From the NCBI RefSeq assembly GCF_002099425.1, contig NW_018344037.1, positions 4,642,001 through 4,706,000 of the forward strand: a DNA stretch of 64,000 bases, read 5' to 3'. Positions 40,110 through 52,409 of this stretch are shown piece after piece. The translations under genes and the position numbers were made by a program. The stretch comes from Phascolarctos cinereus. Its lineage: Eukaryota; Chordata; Mammalia; Diprotodontia; Phascolarctidae. The notes under the pieces are model-generated. The model ran no database searches. It saw only the letters and a program-made list of their open reading frames with translations, and was not told where the DNA came from. How positions within the stretch are numbered: the stretch's first letter is position 1; each line of letters begins with the position of its first letter.

Positions 40110-40750
40110 TTTCCTGTTATCTGGATTTCCTTTAATGGACTACATTTCATAAGAATAGAGTCTCCATCTAGACAGATTTGTAGTTTTGACTTGGCCACTA
40201 AAATGCCTCTGCCTTTATTTCATCAGGCAGTCCTTCCTGAGGAAAACTGAATTGTTGCTGCCACATATACCATCTGTAACCAGCATATGTTATATGTATG
40301 AACCCTTGAATGCTAATGCATTGGTTTGTGGTACAAGGGTAACATATTCCTTGCTGAAAAAATGTAATCCAACAGGAGCTGATTTGTGGAGATTGATTGT
40401 AAAGTCAAAATGTCTAAAAGCAAGATTCAAGATGATCCCAGTTCATATAAACAAATTTTTCCAAAATCAAGTCATCCTCTCTTCAATAAATCACTAAGCA
40501 AGACTCATTTGCTTCAGTATGACAAGTCTGGAAAATATTATAGATTAATCTTGACAGTAGCAATTGAACACAGCCATGTTGTAGTTAGAATATGAAATTG
40601 TTTGAAATTGCCATGCTGAACAAATTGTGAATATTCAGTCATATATTTGATCTACTAAAGTACAGGTGCCTATACAGTTGTGTAAAATGAAAAAAAAATC
40701 TTACAAGCTGATATTGGAGATTCAAAGGGGATATTAATGAAGTGTACCAC
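40110..40750. other. unassigned stretch
   Basis: Two overlapping open frames (103 and 69 codons) show no known motif. No repeat recognised. Confidence 0.45.
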
Positions 40751-40758
40751 TGACAGTG

Positions 40759-40808
40759 AAATAAATAAATAAGCAAATAAATAAATGAATGAATGAATAC
40801 ATAAATAA

Positions 40809-40861
<53 letters not shown>
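40759..40861. repeat. (AAAT)n(GAAT)n(GATA)n microsatellite
   Basis: The GATA block (40810-40861) has about 13 regular units. Confidence 0.95.
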
Positions 40862-40964
40862 GAAATGCCCAAGCATTAATATCCTACATTCCAAACAAAG
40901 CACAGCTTCCTTTGTGTGATTATCATACTAGATCACAAAAGTTCAAAGGGACTTTGGAGACTTT

Positions 40965-41080
40965 CTAATCCAACCAAAATTGGTTCAGAATGAGGAAACT
41001 AAGGACAGGAGAGGAAAAGAGACTTGCCTATAGTGATATAGCTAATTAGTAGCAAGAGTAAGATGAATATCTGGGTCTGT
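40965..41080 (-). repeat. MIR-like SINE fragment (antisense)
   Basis: 'gaatgaggaaactaaggaca' and 'agagacttgcctatagtgat'. Confidence 0.6.
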
Positions 41081-41189
41081 TAACTCACTATATATATTTT
41101 TTTCTGGCATTATTGGTAGTAGAGGAAGGGAGGAAGGAAGGGATATTGGGAAGAGATTACAAAAATCCTTGTAGGTAGAGAAAATAAGT

Positions 41190-41400
41190 GGATGATGAGT
41201 ATTATTTACATAGTGTTTTACAGTTTACAAAGTATAATAACCCTACAAGTAAAATAGTACAATGTTATTTCCATTTTCTTAGGAAGAAAGTTGTATAATA
41301 TAGTAGATAGAGAAGTGCCATGAATTTATAAGGCCTGAGTTCTAGTCCCACTTCAGACACATACTGGCTAAGTGAATTTATTATTTACGTATCCTAGGTG
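41190..41400. repeat. two MIR-like fragments in opposite orientation
   Basis: 41190-41290 reads as a reversed MIR3 3' part ('gttttacagtttacaaagta'). 41290-41400 reads forward ('gcctgagttctagtcccact'). Confidence 0.45.
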
Positions 41401-42389
41401 ACTCTGAGATTATGTATTGCTGTACACTGCACTGAGCATGCTCTACGTAACCAAAGGATGTTGCTGTCTAGATAAAGTTGGATAGCAGATGCTTAATCAT
41501 TTCTATTCCCTTCTGCCTTCCAGAATGTGGTCATTCTAGATCTCAACTGTGATCTGCCCATGGGGCATAGCTGTAGACATTGCCTTTCCTCTTTCACATC
41601 CTCTATTTTTTCTTCTCTTCTTCAGGGGAGTGGGGGAGGGAAGGGATCTTGACTAAGACTTCTGAAGCTTGTTTTCCTTGTCTCACTCTGTCTATTCATG
41701 ATTGTTTATTTAATAAATCATACACTATTATAAAAATTTGCCTGTTAGCTTGGAGTCAAAATATAAGCTGAAAGTTCCATTTTAGTTTTGCCTGTTTGAA
41801 AGTGTATAGAATTATTAATTAATCATACAAAACTATTGAGCCAAGAAGTTATGGAAATTCAAAGCTATTGGTAAGATACTAGAATTTGTACAGTATTTGA
41901 TTCTATATAAAATTTAGCTAACCACTATTAACTATTAACCACTCATTAACCCTTCAACCAGCACCTCCACAGATAGCCAATAAACAAACATGGACTATAC
42001 CATTTTATAATTATCATTAGATAATATGTGATGAGACAACAAATTGAAGAAAAAGCAACAATTTAAGGAAAAATGAGGAAATACTTTGTATAAGTATATC
42101 TGATAAAGTATAGTCATGGCCAGGGAAAGGTTGAAAAACAAAAACATTTTAGAGGTTCTCCAATGTCATGAAGAGAAACAGTTCACAAAGCCATATATCA
42201 TCAGGCTTAATCTACAGGGGTTAAGCTGACTGTACTTAGAGTGCAATTTTTATCATTCTGATAATCGTCAATGCTCTCCTTTCTCTCTTCCTAATCTGAA
42301 AGGGATAATGCCACCAATGCTACAGCTGTTGCTGCTACTCTTGTAGCATCTAGACCATTTGAACTCACAAGGTTGCTTCTAAGCCTAGA
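41401..42389. other. unassigned stretch
   Basis: No gene, RNA or repeat recognised. Confidence 0.5.
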
Positions 42390-42620
42390 CAGATCCATCT
42401 AGAAATATTAATTTGCATAAGATCATATAAAAAGATAAGAGGGTCAAAGAAAGCCAGGAACCATGATGTAAGCCTAATTAGTTGTGTCTAATTCCATGTA
42501 GGCTGCATTAACAGGATCATCATGAAACCAGATAGGAAAAAAAATCCTTCGTCTTCCCTCTGTGTAATCATTTCACGCCATCTGCTGAGTTGTAGCCCAA
42601 AATTAGACACAAAAACGGAA
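42390..42620. promoter_or_regulatory. candidate conserved non-coding element
   Basis: Repeat-free stretch of more balanced composition. It has an octamer-type POU site (ATTTGCAT in 'attaatttgcataaga', 42409-42424) and TAATTA-type homeodomain sites ('cctaattagttgtgtctaat', 42474). No coding frame. Conservation is inferred from composition only. Confidence 0.3.
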
Positions 42621-42869
42621 TGAGGGTTTGCCACATTATTTTAAAATGATGAATGCTTTTAGTACTGTACTGCTACCTGGTCAGAAGCAGCTGGCAAGTT
42701 TGTTATCCTCCAAAGACCCAAGCAATGAGTCACAATGTCCTTGGAATCCTTGGAATTCTTCAGGGAGCTCAGGTCATGTGATCAGTGGAATGGCTCCTCT
42801 AAGCCTATTTGGTTCCAGTTATATTTACATGAAAGAAATGTTAAGTTCACAGGACATACATATACTGTT

Positions 42870-42975
42870 TGTTACTGAGAAGTTGAATACCATACCCATG
42901 GTCACAGTTAGTAAAAGCCAGATTTGGGGCTCGAAACCAGATATTTTTTTTTTCCATGTAGCACACTGTATTTTT
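42870..42975 (-). repeat. MIR-like SINE fragment (antisense)
   Basis: 'ccatggtcacagttagtaaa' and 'ggggctcgaaaccagata', then a T run. Confidence 0.5.
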
Positions 42976-43034
42976 ACCAGGGGGTGACTTTATGTTATAG
43001 TCTTAAATTTATGCTCTTATGATCATTGTGAAAA

Positions 43035-43240
43035 GTACTGTGTTACAGCAGAAAGAGTACAGATTGTAGACCTGAGTTTGAATGTTGGCTCTGGCACTTT
43101 ATACAGTGCATGGCAATGGACAAATAAGTCACTTAACCTCTCTTGCCTAAGCTATGTCAGATGTAAAATGGAAGAAATAATATGCTGATTTATAATATAT
43201 TGGAATCAAAGTACCTTGTAAGATTTAAATGATAACATCA
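43035..43240 (+). repeat. MIR SINE
   Basis: 'acagcagaaagagtacagat', 'cctgagtttgaatgttggc', 'aagtcacttaacctctcttg' and 'tcagatgtaaaatggaag'. Confidence 0.7.
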
Positions 43241-43649
43241 ATATAATAATAATTATTATAATTATCATTATTATTATTTACTATACATTTAAAGATAAGC
43301 AAGCCTTTATTTTCACTTAACTCAATTTGCTAAGAGACTGTAAAGCAACTTCTATCTACCCTCAAGCAAACTAGGCTGACAGTTTTTATTTAAAGGTTAG
43401 GTAGTCAATAAGCCTAACAATTTTATTGTGCTTCTATGATAACTACTCATGAGTACAGCCCCTTGATCCATTCAAATGTTTCAGTGTTTCTTAAATTCTG
43501 CTTACAAAATGTGATATAATGACTTCTCATCTCCATTCAACTGATCTACTGAAGAGGAAGTCATGTAGAACATTAGCAGGATAGCAATTTCTCTACTTTC
43601 TCCATTCTAATACATGCACATTTTGGCAAGTGGGGATGAGTTTGACCTT

Positions 43650-43860
43650 GTGATGTCATAAATGTAGGAAACTCCCAAGTGGAAAGTGTCTCCACTGATG
43701 CAAACTAGCAATTCCTTAGTGCTTTATAGTTTTAATGAGTTGCCTGCTCCACTGAAGGGCTATTTATTGTCCATGGTCACAAAGCTAGTAAGTGTTAGAT
43801 CATAGGCCTTCCTCAATTAAAGCTGGTCAAATGCCATGTGTTCTCTATGTGGAGTACATA
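43650..43860 (-). repeat. MIR3-like SINE (antisense)
   Basis: 'tccactgatgcaaactagca', 'gttgcctgctccactgaagg', 'catggtcacaaagctagta' and 'ggccttcctcaattaaagc', the same family as 5235-5402. Confidence 0.7.
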
Positions 43861-45300
43861 TCTTACAAAACATTATTGGGAACACAGTAAGAGTTTTGCT
43901 GAGCTCAACAACTTTTTTTTTCCAGCCTACTAGAATGTAATGGACAGATTCATTGGAAACAAAGCAATGAATTAATTGGAACAACAAAATGTGTGTATTC
44001 TACATACAAATGGCACATGATAAATGTTCATTGTTGCTATTATTTTTAAAGAGACGTTATAATTGCCAAGCCTATTATTGGACCAAAGTGAAAATTTATT
44101 CCTAGATATGATATTGAAGAAAAGAAATGGGACAACTGTCAAGCACGTTAAGTTGTTTTTGTTTTCCTCTGTTGTTGGAAAAGCAGATGTGTATTTCCAA
44201 AATTAAAATACTCCCAATATAACACCATGAATTTTAAGAATAATTGTAGTCACTTTGATATGTCTTGTTTTGTATCGATGAATATAATTTCAAATCATGA
44301 AAAACAATATATTTTCTCTTAGAACTGATGATTTTTAAAATTTTGTTATTCATGAATAACCCCACTGAACAAGCAATTAAAAGACAATTACAAACAGATT
44401 TTAGAAATCTGTATATGCTGAAACTTTAAAATATTTTTCATTGTTCAATTACCATATTCATTCAAGGACAGCAAATATTTTTGACGTGCCCAAGACAAAA
44501 CCTGAGTGAATAGGGAATAGATTCAGTTGGAGGAAATGAAGAAAAATGCCTGATTTTCAGCATATTTAAATTTTTTAAAAGTGAATATAACCCTAAGATA
44601 AACAATTCACCATAGCTTATAGATAGAATTTGATTTTCAAAATATAAATGACAATGAAATCAGCATCTTCATCTTAATTTCTATCTTGAAGCATTTCATT
44701 TTTTTGAAATAAAACATTTGAAAAGAACAATCCCTTCCAAATCAAGTTTTATATCTACCTCAATAAATTAGCTGCATAGATGATGGATCATAATACTTAT
44801 CTTGTATAGTGACATAGTAATTAGTGGCTTACATTGCAGAATGTTTGAATTTAAAAGGAATCAAACATCTGAGGAAAGAATTAGTGTGATGAATTCAGAT
44901 GCAGCTGCTACTTTCTTTATGGAGACACTAGTCTCCACAATACTTCATTATCATGGTCAGGAAATGATTATTCTGAATGTTCAGAATGTTAGCTACATTT
45001 TCTTAGGTTCTGTGTTTTCACAAATATTGAAAGCATTCAAAAAATACATATATATATATATACTAACAACATATCATCACAAGATAGGGACTTATTTAAT
45101 GGAAATCTTGTATCTCCAGAATGAGTTTCTCACCAGGAATTTCGAAAGGGAGGAGAAAGAGTGCAAGTGTGCAATGAGGTTGATAATTGTCCACAGATTT
45201 TGTTAAAAAAAAACATTTTGAATAATGAACTAGCATGTAAAAATGCCTCATTTGGACCTATATTTCATTTAATTGTTCCTTTAAAATATTGTTTACACTC
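43861..45300. other. unassigned stretch
   Basis: A 134-codon open frame at 44802-45206 includes a TA-repeat segment and has no recognisable domain. No repeat family identified. Confidence 0.45.
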
Positions 45301-45317
45301 ATATATATGTATATGTT

Positions 45318-45362
<45 letters not shown>
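45301..45362. repeat. (TA)n/(TG)n microsatellite
   Basis: Ends in about 18 TG units. Confidence 0.95.
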
Positions 45363-45363
<1 letters not shown>

Positions 45364-46050
45364 GCCTAGTTTGATTACATTTTTTGTTTTTAAAAATGTT
45401 TTATTTTAGTAAGAAGAGATGAAGTCATGGTAAAAGACATCCCAGAGAGGATGTCTGAACACTTAGTTACATTAGCTAAAGGCCACATTCACTAACTAGC
45501 AAAAGCCAACTGAACAGTTTTCCCAGGTCCTTAAAGGAACAATCTACATTTAAGAGATTATGTCTACTTAATTCACAGTTATTTCTCAGGAGTTTTTAGG
45601 ATGTAAGTTATGCACTAGGGATTAAAAAAAAATCCTCTGTCCACAAGGACTTTATATAACTTGCAATTTAAACAAAATACTTCATTTTTTTAGGACTATC
45701 ATTAGCTTACTTATCTTAAAAAGCATAGGAAGAATATGCAGAAAAAAGAATGTTTCAAACCAAGTAATATATTGGAGTTCAAAAGTCTTGTCTCAGGTGC
45801 AATTAAATTTATTGAATTGATTAAAAAACTTTAATTAGCTTAAGTCAAATATGCAGAAAAAATTGTGCAAAATATAAGTAATTAGTGATCTAACCTAGAC
45901 ATACAATATTTTCATCTAAAAATAAAGATTCATAAGAATAGAGGTTACCAGAAATAAGATTAGTGTTCAAAATCAACATACAAAGCAATTATAGTTATTT
46001 GGTTTGCACTGATGAGGAACTAAATAATTAATCATCAGCCTAAATAAAGT
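45363..46050. other. unassigned AT-rich stretch
   Basis: Nothing recognised. Confidence 0.5.
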
Positions 46051-46051
46051 G

Positions 46052-46100
<49 letters not shown>
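46052..46100. repeat. (GATA)n microsatellite
   Basis: 12 uninterrupted units. Confidence 0.95.
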
Positions 46101-46149
46101 TTCAGATTATCAAAACAATTTCATAATAGCTTAATCAATACTTTAACAA

Positions 46150-46280
46150 TACAAGGCCAGAATTTCAGACCAGGAGATCTGGATTGAAATCTTGCCCTAT
46201 ATTGGCTGTATGATCCTAATCAAATCAATTATCTTCTCAGTGCCCACTCAGCTTGCTAAGACTGTGTTACAAGTAAGTTA
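46150..46280 (+). repeat. MIR-like SINE fragment
   Basis: 'gagatctggattgaaatctt', 'ggctgtatgatcctaatcaa' and 'ttatcttctcagtgcc'. Confidence 0.5.
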
Positions 46281-46454
46281 CTGTTTTCCATTGTTGAATG
46301 GCGTGTTAATCATAGGAGTTCCCTACTCATATAAAATCAGAGATCAAGACCACCCTGCCCCACTCTCTCTCAAAAAAAAATATGTATATTATGTACATAC
46401 ACATATGTGTGTGTGTTTGTGTGTATAAATAAGCCCCAATTTTCCAACTATCAC

Positions 46455-46725
46455 CTAGAGGAAAGAAAGAAACAAGCACTTATTAAGCACCTATGATATT
46501 TCAACTATTAGACCAAGAACTTTTTCAATGTTACCTCATTTGATCCTCACAATGTTCTTGAGAGGTAGATAATTATATTATCTCCATCTTACAGTTAAGG
46601 AAACTGAGGCAGATGGAGATTAAGTGACTTGCCCAAGGTCACATAAGTAACAGCTAAATTTGAACTAAGTTTTTCCTAAATTCAGATTCCGCACTTCATT
46701 CATTGTACCAAATAACTGCCAAAAA
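46455..46725 (-). repeat. MIR3-like SINE (antisense, nearly complete)
   Basis: 'acctcatttgatcctcacaa', 'ttaaggaaactgaggcagat', 'taagtgacttgcccaaggtc' and 'ttgtaccaaataactgcc'. The left edge carries an L2-like 'acttattaagcacctatga'. Confidence 0.8.
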
Positions 46726-46844
46726 AAATTCTCAGGTATGATATATTTTCCATTTTTCCCCCCTTTAGTGTATTAGGAAAGACTTGATCATAGAACTTTA
46801 TTTTAACCATTTTACTGATGTGGAATTAAAGTCATTTAACAGGG

Positions 46845-47105
46845 GAGGTGATAAATATTTATATAGTACCTATAATGCCAGGTACTGTGCTAAGCATTTT
46901 TTTTACAAAAATTATCTTATTCTATCCTCACAACAACACTAGGGAGAAGATACTGTTATTGTCCCCATTTTATAATTGAGAAATCAGAGGCAAATAAATT
47001 AAGTGACTTATCCATGGTCACATAGCTAGTATCAAATGCCAGACTTAAATTCAAGTCTGTCTGTTCCCAGAGCTAGTACTCTCTCCATTGTACCACCTGT
47101 TGCCT
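46845..47105 (-). repeat. MIR3-like SINE (antisense, nearly complete)
   Basis: 'tatcctcacaacaacactag', 'ttgtccccattttataattg', 'taagtgacttatccatggtc' and 'cattgtaccacctgttgcc'. The second of two similar SINEs in the same orientation within 700 bp. Confidence 0.8.
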
Positions 47106-47161
47106 GGTAAACTGCTGAGCAGTATATATTACTCCTAATAGTGGTACACAACAGAAGTTCA

Positions 47162-47183
47162 ACAACAACAACAACAACAACAA
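47162..47183. repeat. (CAA)n run
   Basis: 7 units; could be an old SINE tail. Confidence 0.9.
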
Positions 47184-47189
47184 CCAAAA

Positions 47190-48175
47190 GCATCTGAAGA
47201 AATCCTTAACAAAACTTATTGTGTTTTAGTTATGTAAAGCAAGCTTTCCTGAACCCTAATGCCATGCTTTATCCCGAGTCATATTCATTCAAGTTGATTT
47301 CTATGCCCAATCAAACTTTTTCCAAGCTCTTCAATTTTTCACGAAAAAAAAATTGATTGTTTGATTTTTTCTAAGTAGGGCATTTATCTTTTCATAACTC
47401 ATCTTTTCCTTACTGCAACTTTAGTAATATGACACTTTATCAAGAAAAAGACAACTGATTTCATGGACTGGTCATTGCAAAATTCACAATTTCTACAGTT
47501 TCCATGAATTATTAAAAATGACTCAAAACTAGAAATAACATTTATTTGTTCAAAATGTCTGTTGGATCTTTTTGAATGAACATAAAAGTAAATATAAAAT
47601 CTGTTAAGTAGAACTCTTTATATTTATTTAATTATTTTAAAGGCATTCTGCAAAAGTAATTAAAATTCAAACCAGACTACTGGGTTTTATTTTAGTGAAG
47701 AAATCCATAAAAATATTTTATAAAAGTCTGTTTCTCTGATAACAACTAAAACATTACACCATGAACAGCTCTATAGTAAGTGAAATTTTCAAATATTAAT
47801 GTCCAAAGTGCTGCTAACCTTCATTTTTAATTGCATGGATTTCATTTTATGGTTCTCCATTTACCTTCTTCAGAGAACAAATCAACATGCCCTATAAGGT
47901 TGCAGAGCTAAGAAAAATTAACCTCTGCCATGATTTAATAGATAATTGTTAAGTGAGAGAAATTCCTTTTATTCGTCATTCTAAGTCTCTACATTTCTGT
48001 AAAAGTTTCTTGATGATGTTTCTTACCCCAAAAAAAGAGTTATGGGAAAAAAAAGTAAGAGGAGGACTTGTAGGAAGACCACCTGAATCAACTAAGCAAC
48101 ATATAAACTTCTAGCAACATGAAAAGAAAAATAGGGAAAGAACCTTAGGGAAGATAGAGATTTGTTTATTCATTT
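47190..48175. other. unassigned AT-rich stretch
   Basis: Nothing recognised. Confidence 0.5.
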
Positions 48176-48177
48176 GT

Positions 48178-48290
48178 TTAGTCATTCGACCAAGAATTCT
48201 TGAGCACTTACTCTGTGGTAGGTGATATTGGTATGCAAAAAAAAAAGAAAAAAAACATTATTTCTGGTCCTGTGAAACAAAAATAAAAAA
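48178..48290 (-). repeat. L2 3' end fragment (antisense)
   Basis: 'ttcttgagcacttactctgt' and 'ttatttctggtcctgtg'. Confidence 0.55.
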
Positions 48291-48464
48291 GGCAAGATGT
48301 GTATGCAAGTGATTATAATAAAGGACAATACACATCTGAACTATAATTAGGAATATATTCACCTGTGGTGAAAACAGTGGAAGGGGGAAAGAAGGAGTGG
48401 ACATGGGTCAGACGAAGGATTTGTCAAGGATCATATAATTAGCAAGTTTCAGAGTTAGCTATCT

Positions 48465-48625
48465 TCACATAATTGAAGGGCTGGCATATTTCTGCTTCGC
48501 CATGCAGAAATAGGACCAGTGGCCTAAAATTACAGAAAGGCAATTTAGGCTTCAGATGAAGACAAACCTAACAATCAGAATTATCCCATAGTAGAATGTT
48601 TTTCAGCCAGATGTGATTAGTTCTC
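48465..48625 (+). repeat. CR1/L3 LINE fragment
   Basis: 'tagctatcttcacataattg', 'aagggctggcatatttctg', 'ggcaatttaggcttcagatg' and 'aacctaacaatcagaatt' keep the CR1/L3 order. Confidence 0.7.
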
Positions 48626-48984
48626 AATTACTGAAAATTTTCAACTGAGTCTGGATGATCTGTTGGCTATGAGGTGTAGGGGATTTTTTTTTTCTGATAT
48701 GTTTTGGTTTAGATATGTGCTGAAATCCCTCAACTCTGAGATGCATTACTAACTTCAAGTAGTGATGAAACATTCCAAGCAGACATTAATAGAAAAATAT
48801 GGAGGGGATTTTTAGAGGGGAATAAGATAATTTATTCTTGGAGCAAGAAGTCCTGTCTGAGAACAAAAGGACAGGCAGAAAGCACAGATAACTTATGAGT
48901 ACAGTCACTTTGAGAGAGGTGGAAGCCCCACACTCATGGCCACAGGATTTGGGGGCAGGGTGGGGAAAACACTCAGCCCTACAA

Positions 48985-49065
48985 TCTATCAGCCAATCAA
49001 TCAATAAGCTTATAGTAAGTGCCAATTATGTGCCATATGTGATAGGGGCAGTGCAATGAATGATG
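48985..49065 (-). repeat. L2 3' end fragment (antisense)
   Basis: 'caatcaatcaataagctta' and 'agtgccaattatgtgcca'. Confidence 0.55.
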
Positions 49066-49704
49066 AAATGTTGGTGATCTTAGCTGAATACACTCCACCG
49101 TTGATAGAAGACATACAATAATGTTCTACAACAGCAGCGGCCAAGAAAAGAAAGTTCTATCAACAAACAAAAGTCACTTTGACTCTCCCTCCCTCACACC
49201 AGTACTCTGGTTTAAAACCCTACAAAACTTATTTCAGAATTATTAGGATTATTGTTGTTTTAAGTACCAAAAGAAAATAGACAAAACACCAAGAAGAGTT
49301 CAAAGAGGAATAATTCATAAACTTTCCCTGAGGTAATAAGAAGATATTTTAAAGATGTGGCATATGAGCTTGGCTTTGAAAAATGACTAAAATGTCCTAG
49401 AAAGAAGAAGACACTTAATTCCAAAATTAGAGAAGCCATGACCAAGGCAACTAGGTAAAATGTCAAGTCATCTAGTTGCATAGGAATCGGTATTACAAAA
49501 TGTTCATTGATAAATCTCTAAGCATCTAAGAAAGGGTGCAAGATGGAACTTACCATGATACTCCATACACTAGAGGTAAAAGGTTTAGTTGTGGGAAGCT
49601 TTTACAGATAGTAATATTTTCCACATGTGAAGAATCTAAGTTAATGGGGTAAGAGACTAAGGTAACCTCAGATAAGGAACACTCTGGAAATTTGAGATGC
49701 ACTA

Positions 49705-49800
49705 ATCAATCAAAAAATATTTATTTATATGTTATATGTGTCAGGCATTGTGCTAAGCATTGTGCATACACATACAAAGAATGGGATAGTGACGGGAATT
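49705..49800 (-). repeat. L2 3' end fragment (antisense)
   Basis: 'aaaaatatttatttatatg' and 'tcaggcattgtgctaagcat'. Confidence 0.65.
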
Positions 49801-49809
49801 ATTATATTT

Positions 49810-50320
49810 CAGGCAAGTAAAGCCACCATCATCATCTTGACCACTGTCCTCCCTCAGACCCTAATGGAGACAGATCAAGGCTTGAATTCAAGAATCTTGG
49901 GAATAGTAATGTCCTCTAAACAACTGGACATTCATCCAGCTCAGCCCCCATAGTCATTACTGGTGGGAGTGGAGTAAGGGGTAGGCAAATTATTGTACAG
50001 AAGGATCTCATCTTCTTCATACTACAATCAATAACTGCTGCACAATTGCCACCAACATGTATATGGGCACACAAGCCTTTGAGTGGTAGGACCCCCTCTC
50101 TTCTACTGGTCCTGTCTTCAGCCCAGTCCTCACAGTCATTATATGGGGAAATGACTACTGTGGAGAGGGGTTCAGTCATACTTACCAATAATCACCTCAG
50201 GGTAAGCAAACCACTGTAGCTAAAACAACAAAACAACAAGACTGAGCCTCCAGCCATCATTCTGGAAAGGAAACTTTGTGGAGTTACATTCTGGCAAATG
50301 TTCCTATAGGTGCTATAGCC
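49810..50320. other. unassigned, less AT-rich block
   Basis: More balanced base composition than its surroundings. It has a 90-codon open frame on the minus strand (49916-50188) that I do not recognise. It could be an old retrocopy or repeat. Confidence 0.35.
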
Positions 50321-50521
50321 ACAACTACTGGAAGATCAGGGGGGAAAAAGTTCTTATCACCAAAGTCTTTGGCATTGTCAAATAATTCAATATCAGATAC
50401 TGACATGATTTTATCAATAGAATAGGCATGAAAGTATTGTCACATGCTTTACTGCTGCAACTTGGGAATAATGAGACCTTTCTATGTGATTTGCAAATGA
50501 AAATTTCCATATGTGTTTTCT

Positions 50522-50645
50522 CCCCCATTAGAATATAAGCTCCTTGAGAGTAGGAAATATTTTTTTTCCTTTTTGTATCCCCAGTGCTTAATATAATGTT
50601 TCACAGAACATTAATGCTTAGTAAATGTTTCTTTAATTCATTCAT
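50522..50645 (+). repeat. L2 3' end
   Basis: 'cattagaatataagctcctt', 'ttttgtatccccagtgctta', 'tgcttagtaaatgtttcttt'. Clear L2 end. Confidence 0.85.
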
Positions 50646-50759
50646 TCCATGAAACACTCCCTACAATGAGCTTACATTCTAATGTGAAATAACAATACAT
50701 TAATACAATATTTAATATTAATATTTATTATTTACATTAATAAAACATTAATACAATCT

Positions 50760-50842
50760 ACTATGCACATATATGTATGTGTGTGTATAATGTACGCATA
50801 TATACATATATGTATGCATATATATGTGTGTACACACACACC
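50760..50842. repeat. (TATG)n/(CA)n simple repeat
   Basis: Alternating TATG, TACA and CA units. Confidence 0.9.
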
Positions 50843-50984
50843 ATAAATATAAAGTTAATATCAATACTGAATGTTGGAAGGAATGGAATTCTCAATAAGA
50901 ATAAGTAACAGGCAAGGATCTACTATTCTAGTATAGTGGTAATGGTATATTTGTAGTATACTAGTAATAGAAGCAGAGGGAAAA

Positions 50985-51330
50985 GTGGAAAGATAAGAAT
51001 TTATGGTCACATAGGGAAAGTCAGAGTTTCTAATTAGGAAAAGGGAATACTTGTGTTTAATGGCAAAATCTAGTGGTACAGTGAAGACAGATGTCCAGGA
51101 ACTTTAGAAGGTTGAGGAAACTGGAGGTTAGGGAGTATGTTGGAACATGTACTTGAATATTGAAACCTCTAGTATAAGGGCATTACTTGGGAGGAGAGAA
51201 AGATGGTGATCCAAGTACTTAATTTCTTGAGAAAGGTTGGAGAATGACTTGTATGTCCATTATAAAGTGATGGATTTCTTTGACTTTAACTCACATTGAC
51301 ACCTGAGGTCCAACCCATACTCTCAGAAAG
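50985..51330 (-). repeat. possible L2 internal fragment (antisense)
   Basis: 'agatgtccaggaactt', 'gttgaggaaactggaggtta', 'ggagaatgacttgtatgt' resemble reversed L2 coding sequence from memory. Moderate to weak. Confidence 0.4.
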
Positions 51331-51689
51331 CTGATATGTTATACTTCTAACTGAATAGGGAGAAACAGAAATACAGTCTTCATCCTGGCCTTTGGTAAAA
51401 ACCATTTGGAAGCAATAGTTTATAGAAAGGGGATGTTAAATAAGAAGAAAAAATGAAGACACCTTGCCCATGCTCCTTTTCTCTTGCTTTCTTCTCATTT
51501 ATGTTAACATTATTAAATGATCATGATCTTTTTTCTAAGAGTTCTTAAGTAAATTAAAGGGTTTTAAATGTATGGAACAGGGATGGGGCATTGTTTGTTC
51601 ATTCATTTCTTTTTCCCCATAACTGTAAATTTTGAATCTGGAGCTCTATGACCATAATGGGCAGTGGAATTGATTATATAAGCAAGAAT

Positions 51690-51800
51690 ACAAAAAGAAA
51701 AATCTAGTATTTAGTAAACCAAAGAACATAAACTACATGTAAAAGGATTTGCTAATTTGCATTAACAGCTTCTGTGAAATTTTAACACAGCTTGACAAAA
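51690..51800. promoter_or_regulatory. weak candidate conserved non-coding element
   Basis: Repeat-free, with 'ttgctaatttgcattaacag' (an octamer-type site) and an open, non-coding composition. Inference only. Confidence 0.2.
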
Positions 51801-51829
51801 AAATAATAATAAAAGCTAACATTTCATAT

Positions 51830-52320
51830 TATATTCCAAAGTAAGTTTTAAATGAATGTATAACCTTGGAGAGGGGTGGGAAGTTACAACATTGAAAAGA
51901 GGGAGGAAATGGAAGAAATTTTTTAAACGATCATGGGGAAAATGTTTCCCCAGTAAGAGATAAAGGTTTTAAAGGTTATCATAACAGATAAAATAGCTAA
52001 TTTTAAGTGAATTAAATTGAAAAACTTTTATGAAACAAAATTAATGCAACTAGGATAGGAAAAATTTGGTGATTTGTGTAAAAATCTCTGTACTAGATAT
52101 TTCTGGTAAAGATCTGATTATACATACAACACACATGTATACATACATGTGTGTATACATGTGTATGCATACACATATACATATGTTTTTGTAATCAAGA
52201 GTCATTTCCCAGCGAAAAATGGTCAAAGGAAATAAACAGCTCTCAAAAGAAAAATGAATACAAAATATTCAAAATTAAACAATTAAAAATTCCCATTTTT
52301 CACATTCAAAACCATGTCAT
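51830..52320 (+). mobile_element. L1 ORF2 fragment (sense)
   Basis: 'ttaaattgaaaaacttttat', 'aaattaatgcaactaggata' and 'aaaaatggtcaaaggaaata' match the ORF2 part seen at 30040-30220. A simple repeat lies at 52118-52186 inside it. Confidence 0.65.
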
Positions 52321-52324
52321 ATAG

Positions 52325-52400
52325 GAAAGGAGGGAAAGAGGGAAGGAGAGAAGGAGAGGGGAAGGAACGAAGAAGGAAAGAAGGAAAGTAGAGAAACTGA
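52325..52400. repeat. purine-rich (GGAA)n-like tract
   Basis: G and A dominate for about 75 bp with 'ggaagg' and 'gaaagaa' units. Confidence 0.85.
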
Positions 52401-52409
52401 GAAAGAAAA

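Noticed and set aside
42628-42987. 119-codon open frame
   Set aside because: Its last third is an antisense MIR fragment and the rest matches nothing known; could at best be part of a non-coding conserved block.
44802-45206. 134-codon open frame starting with ATG
   Set aside because: No recognisable domain, includes a (TA)n-coded Tyr-Ile run, and no conserved neighbour or splice context visible; expected by chance in AT-rich DNA.
40810-46100. Regular GATA arrays at 40810-40861 and 46052-46100, which could look like a CRISPR array
   Set aside because: Units are 4 bp with no spacers; ordinary microsatellites in a vertebrate genome.
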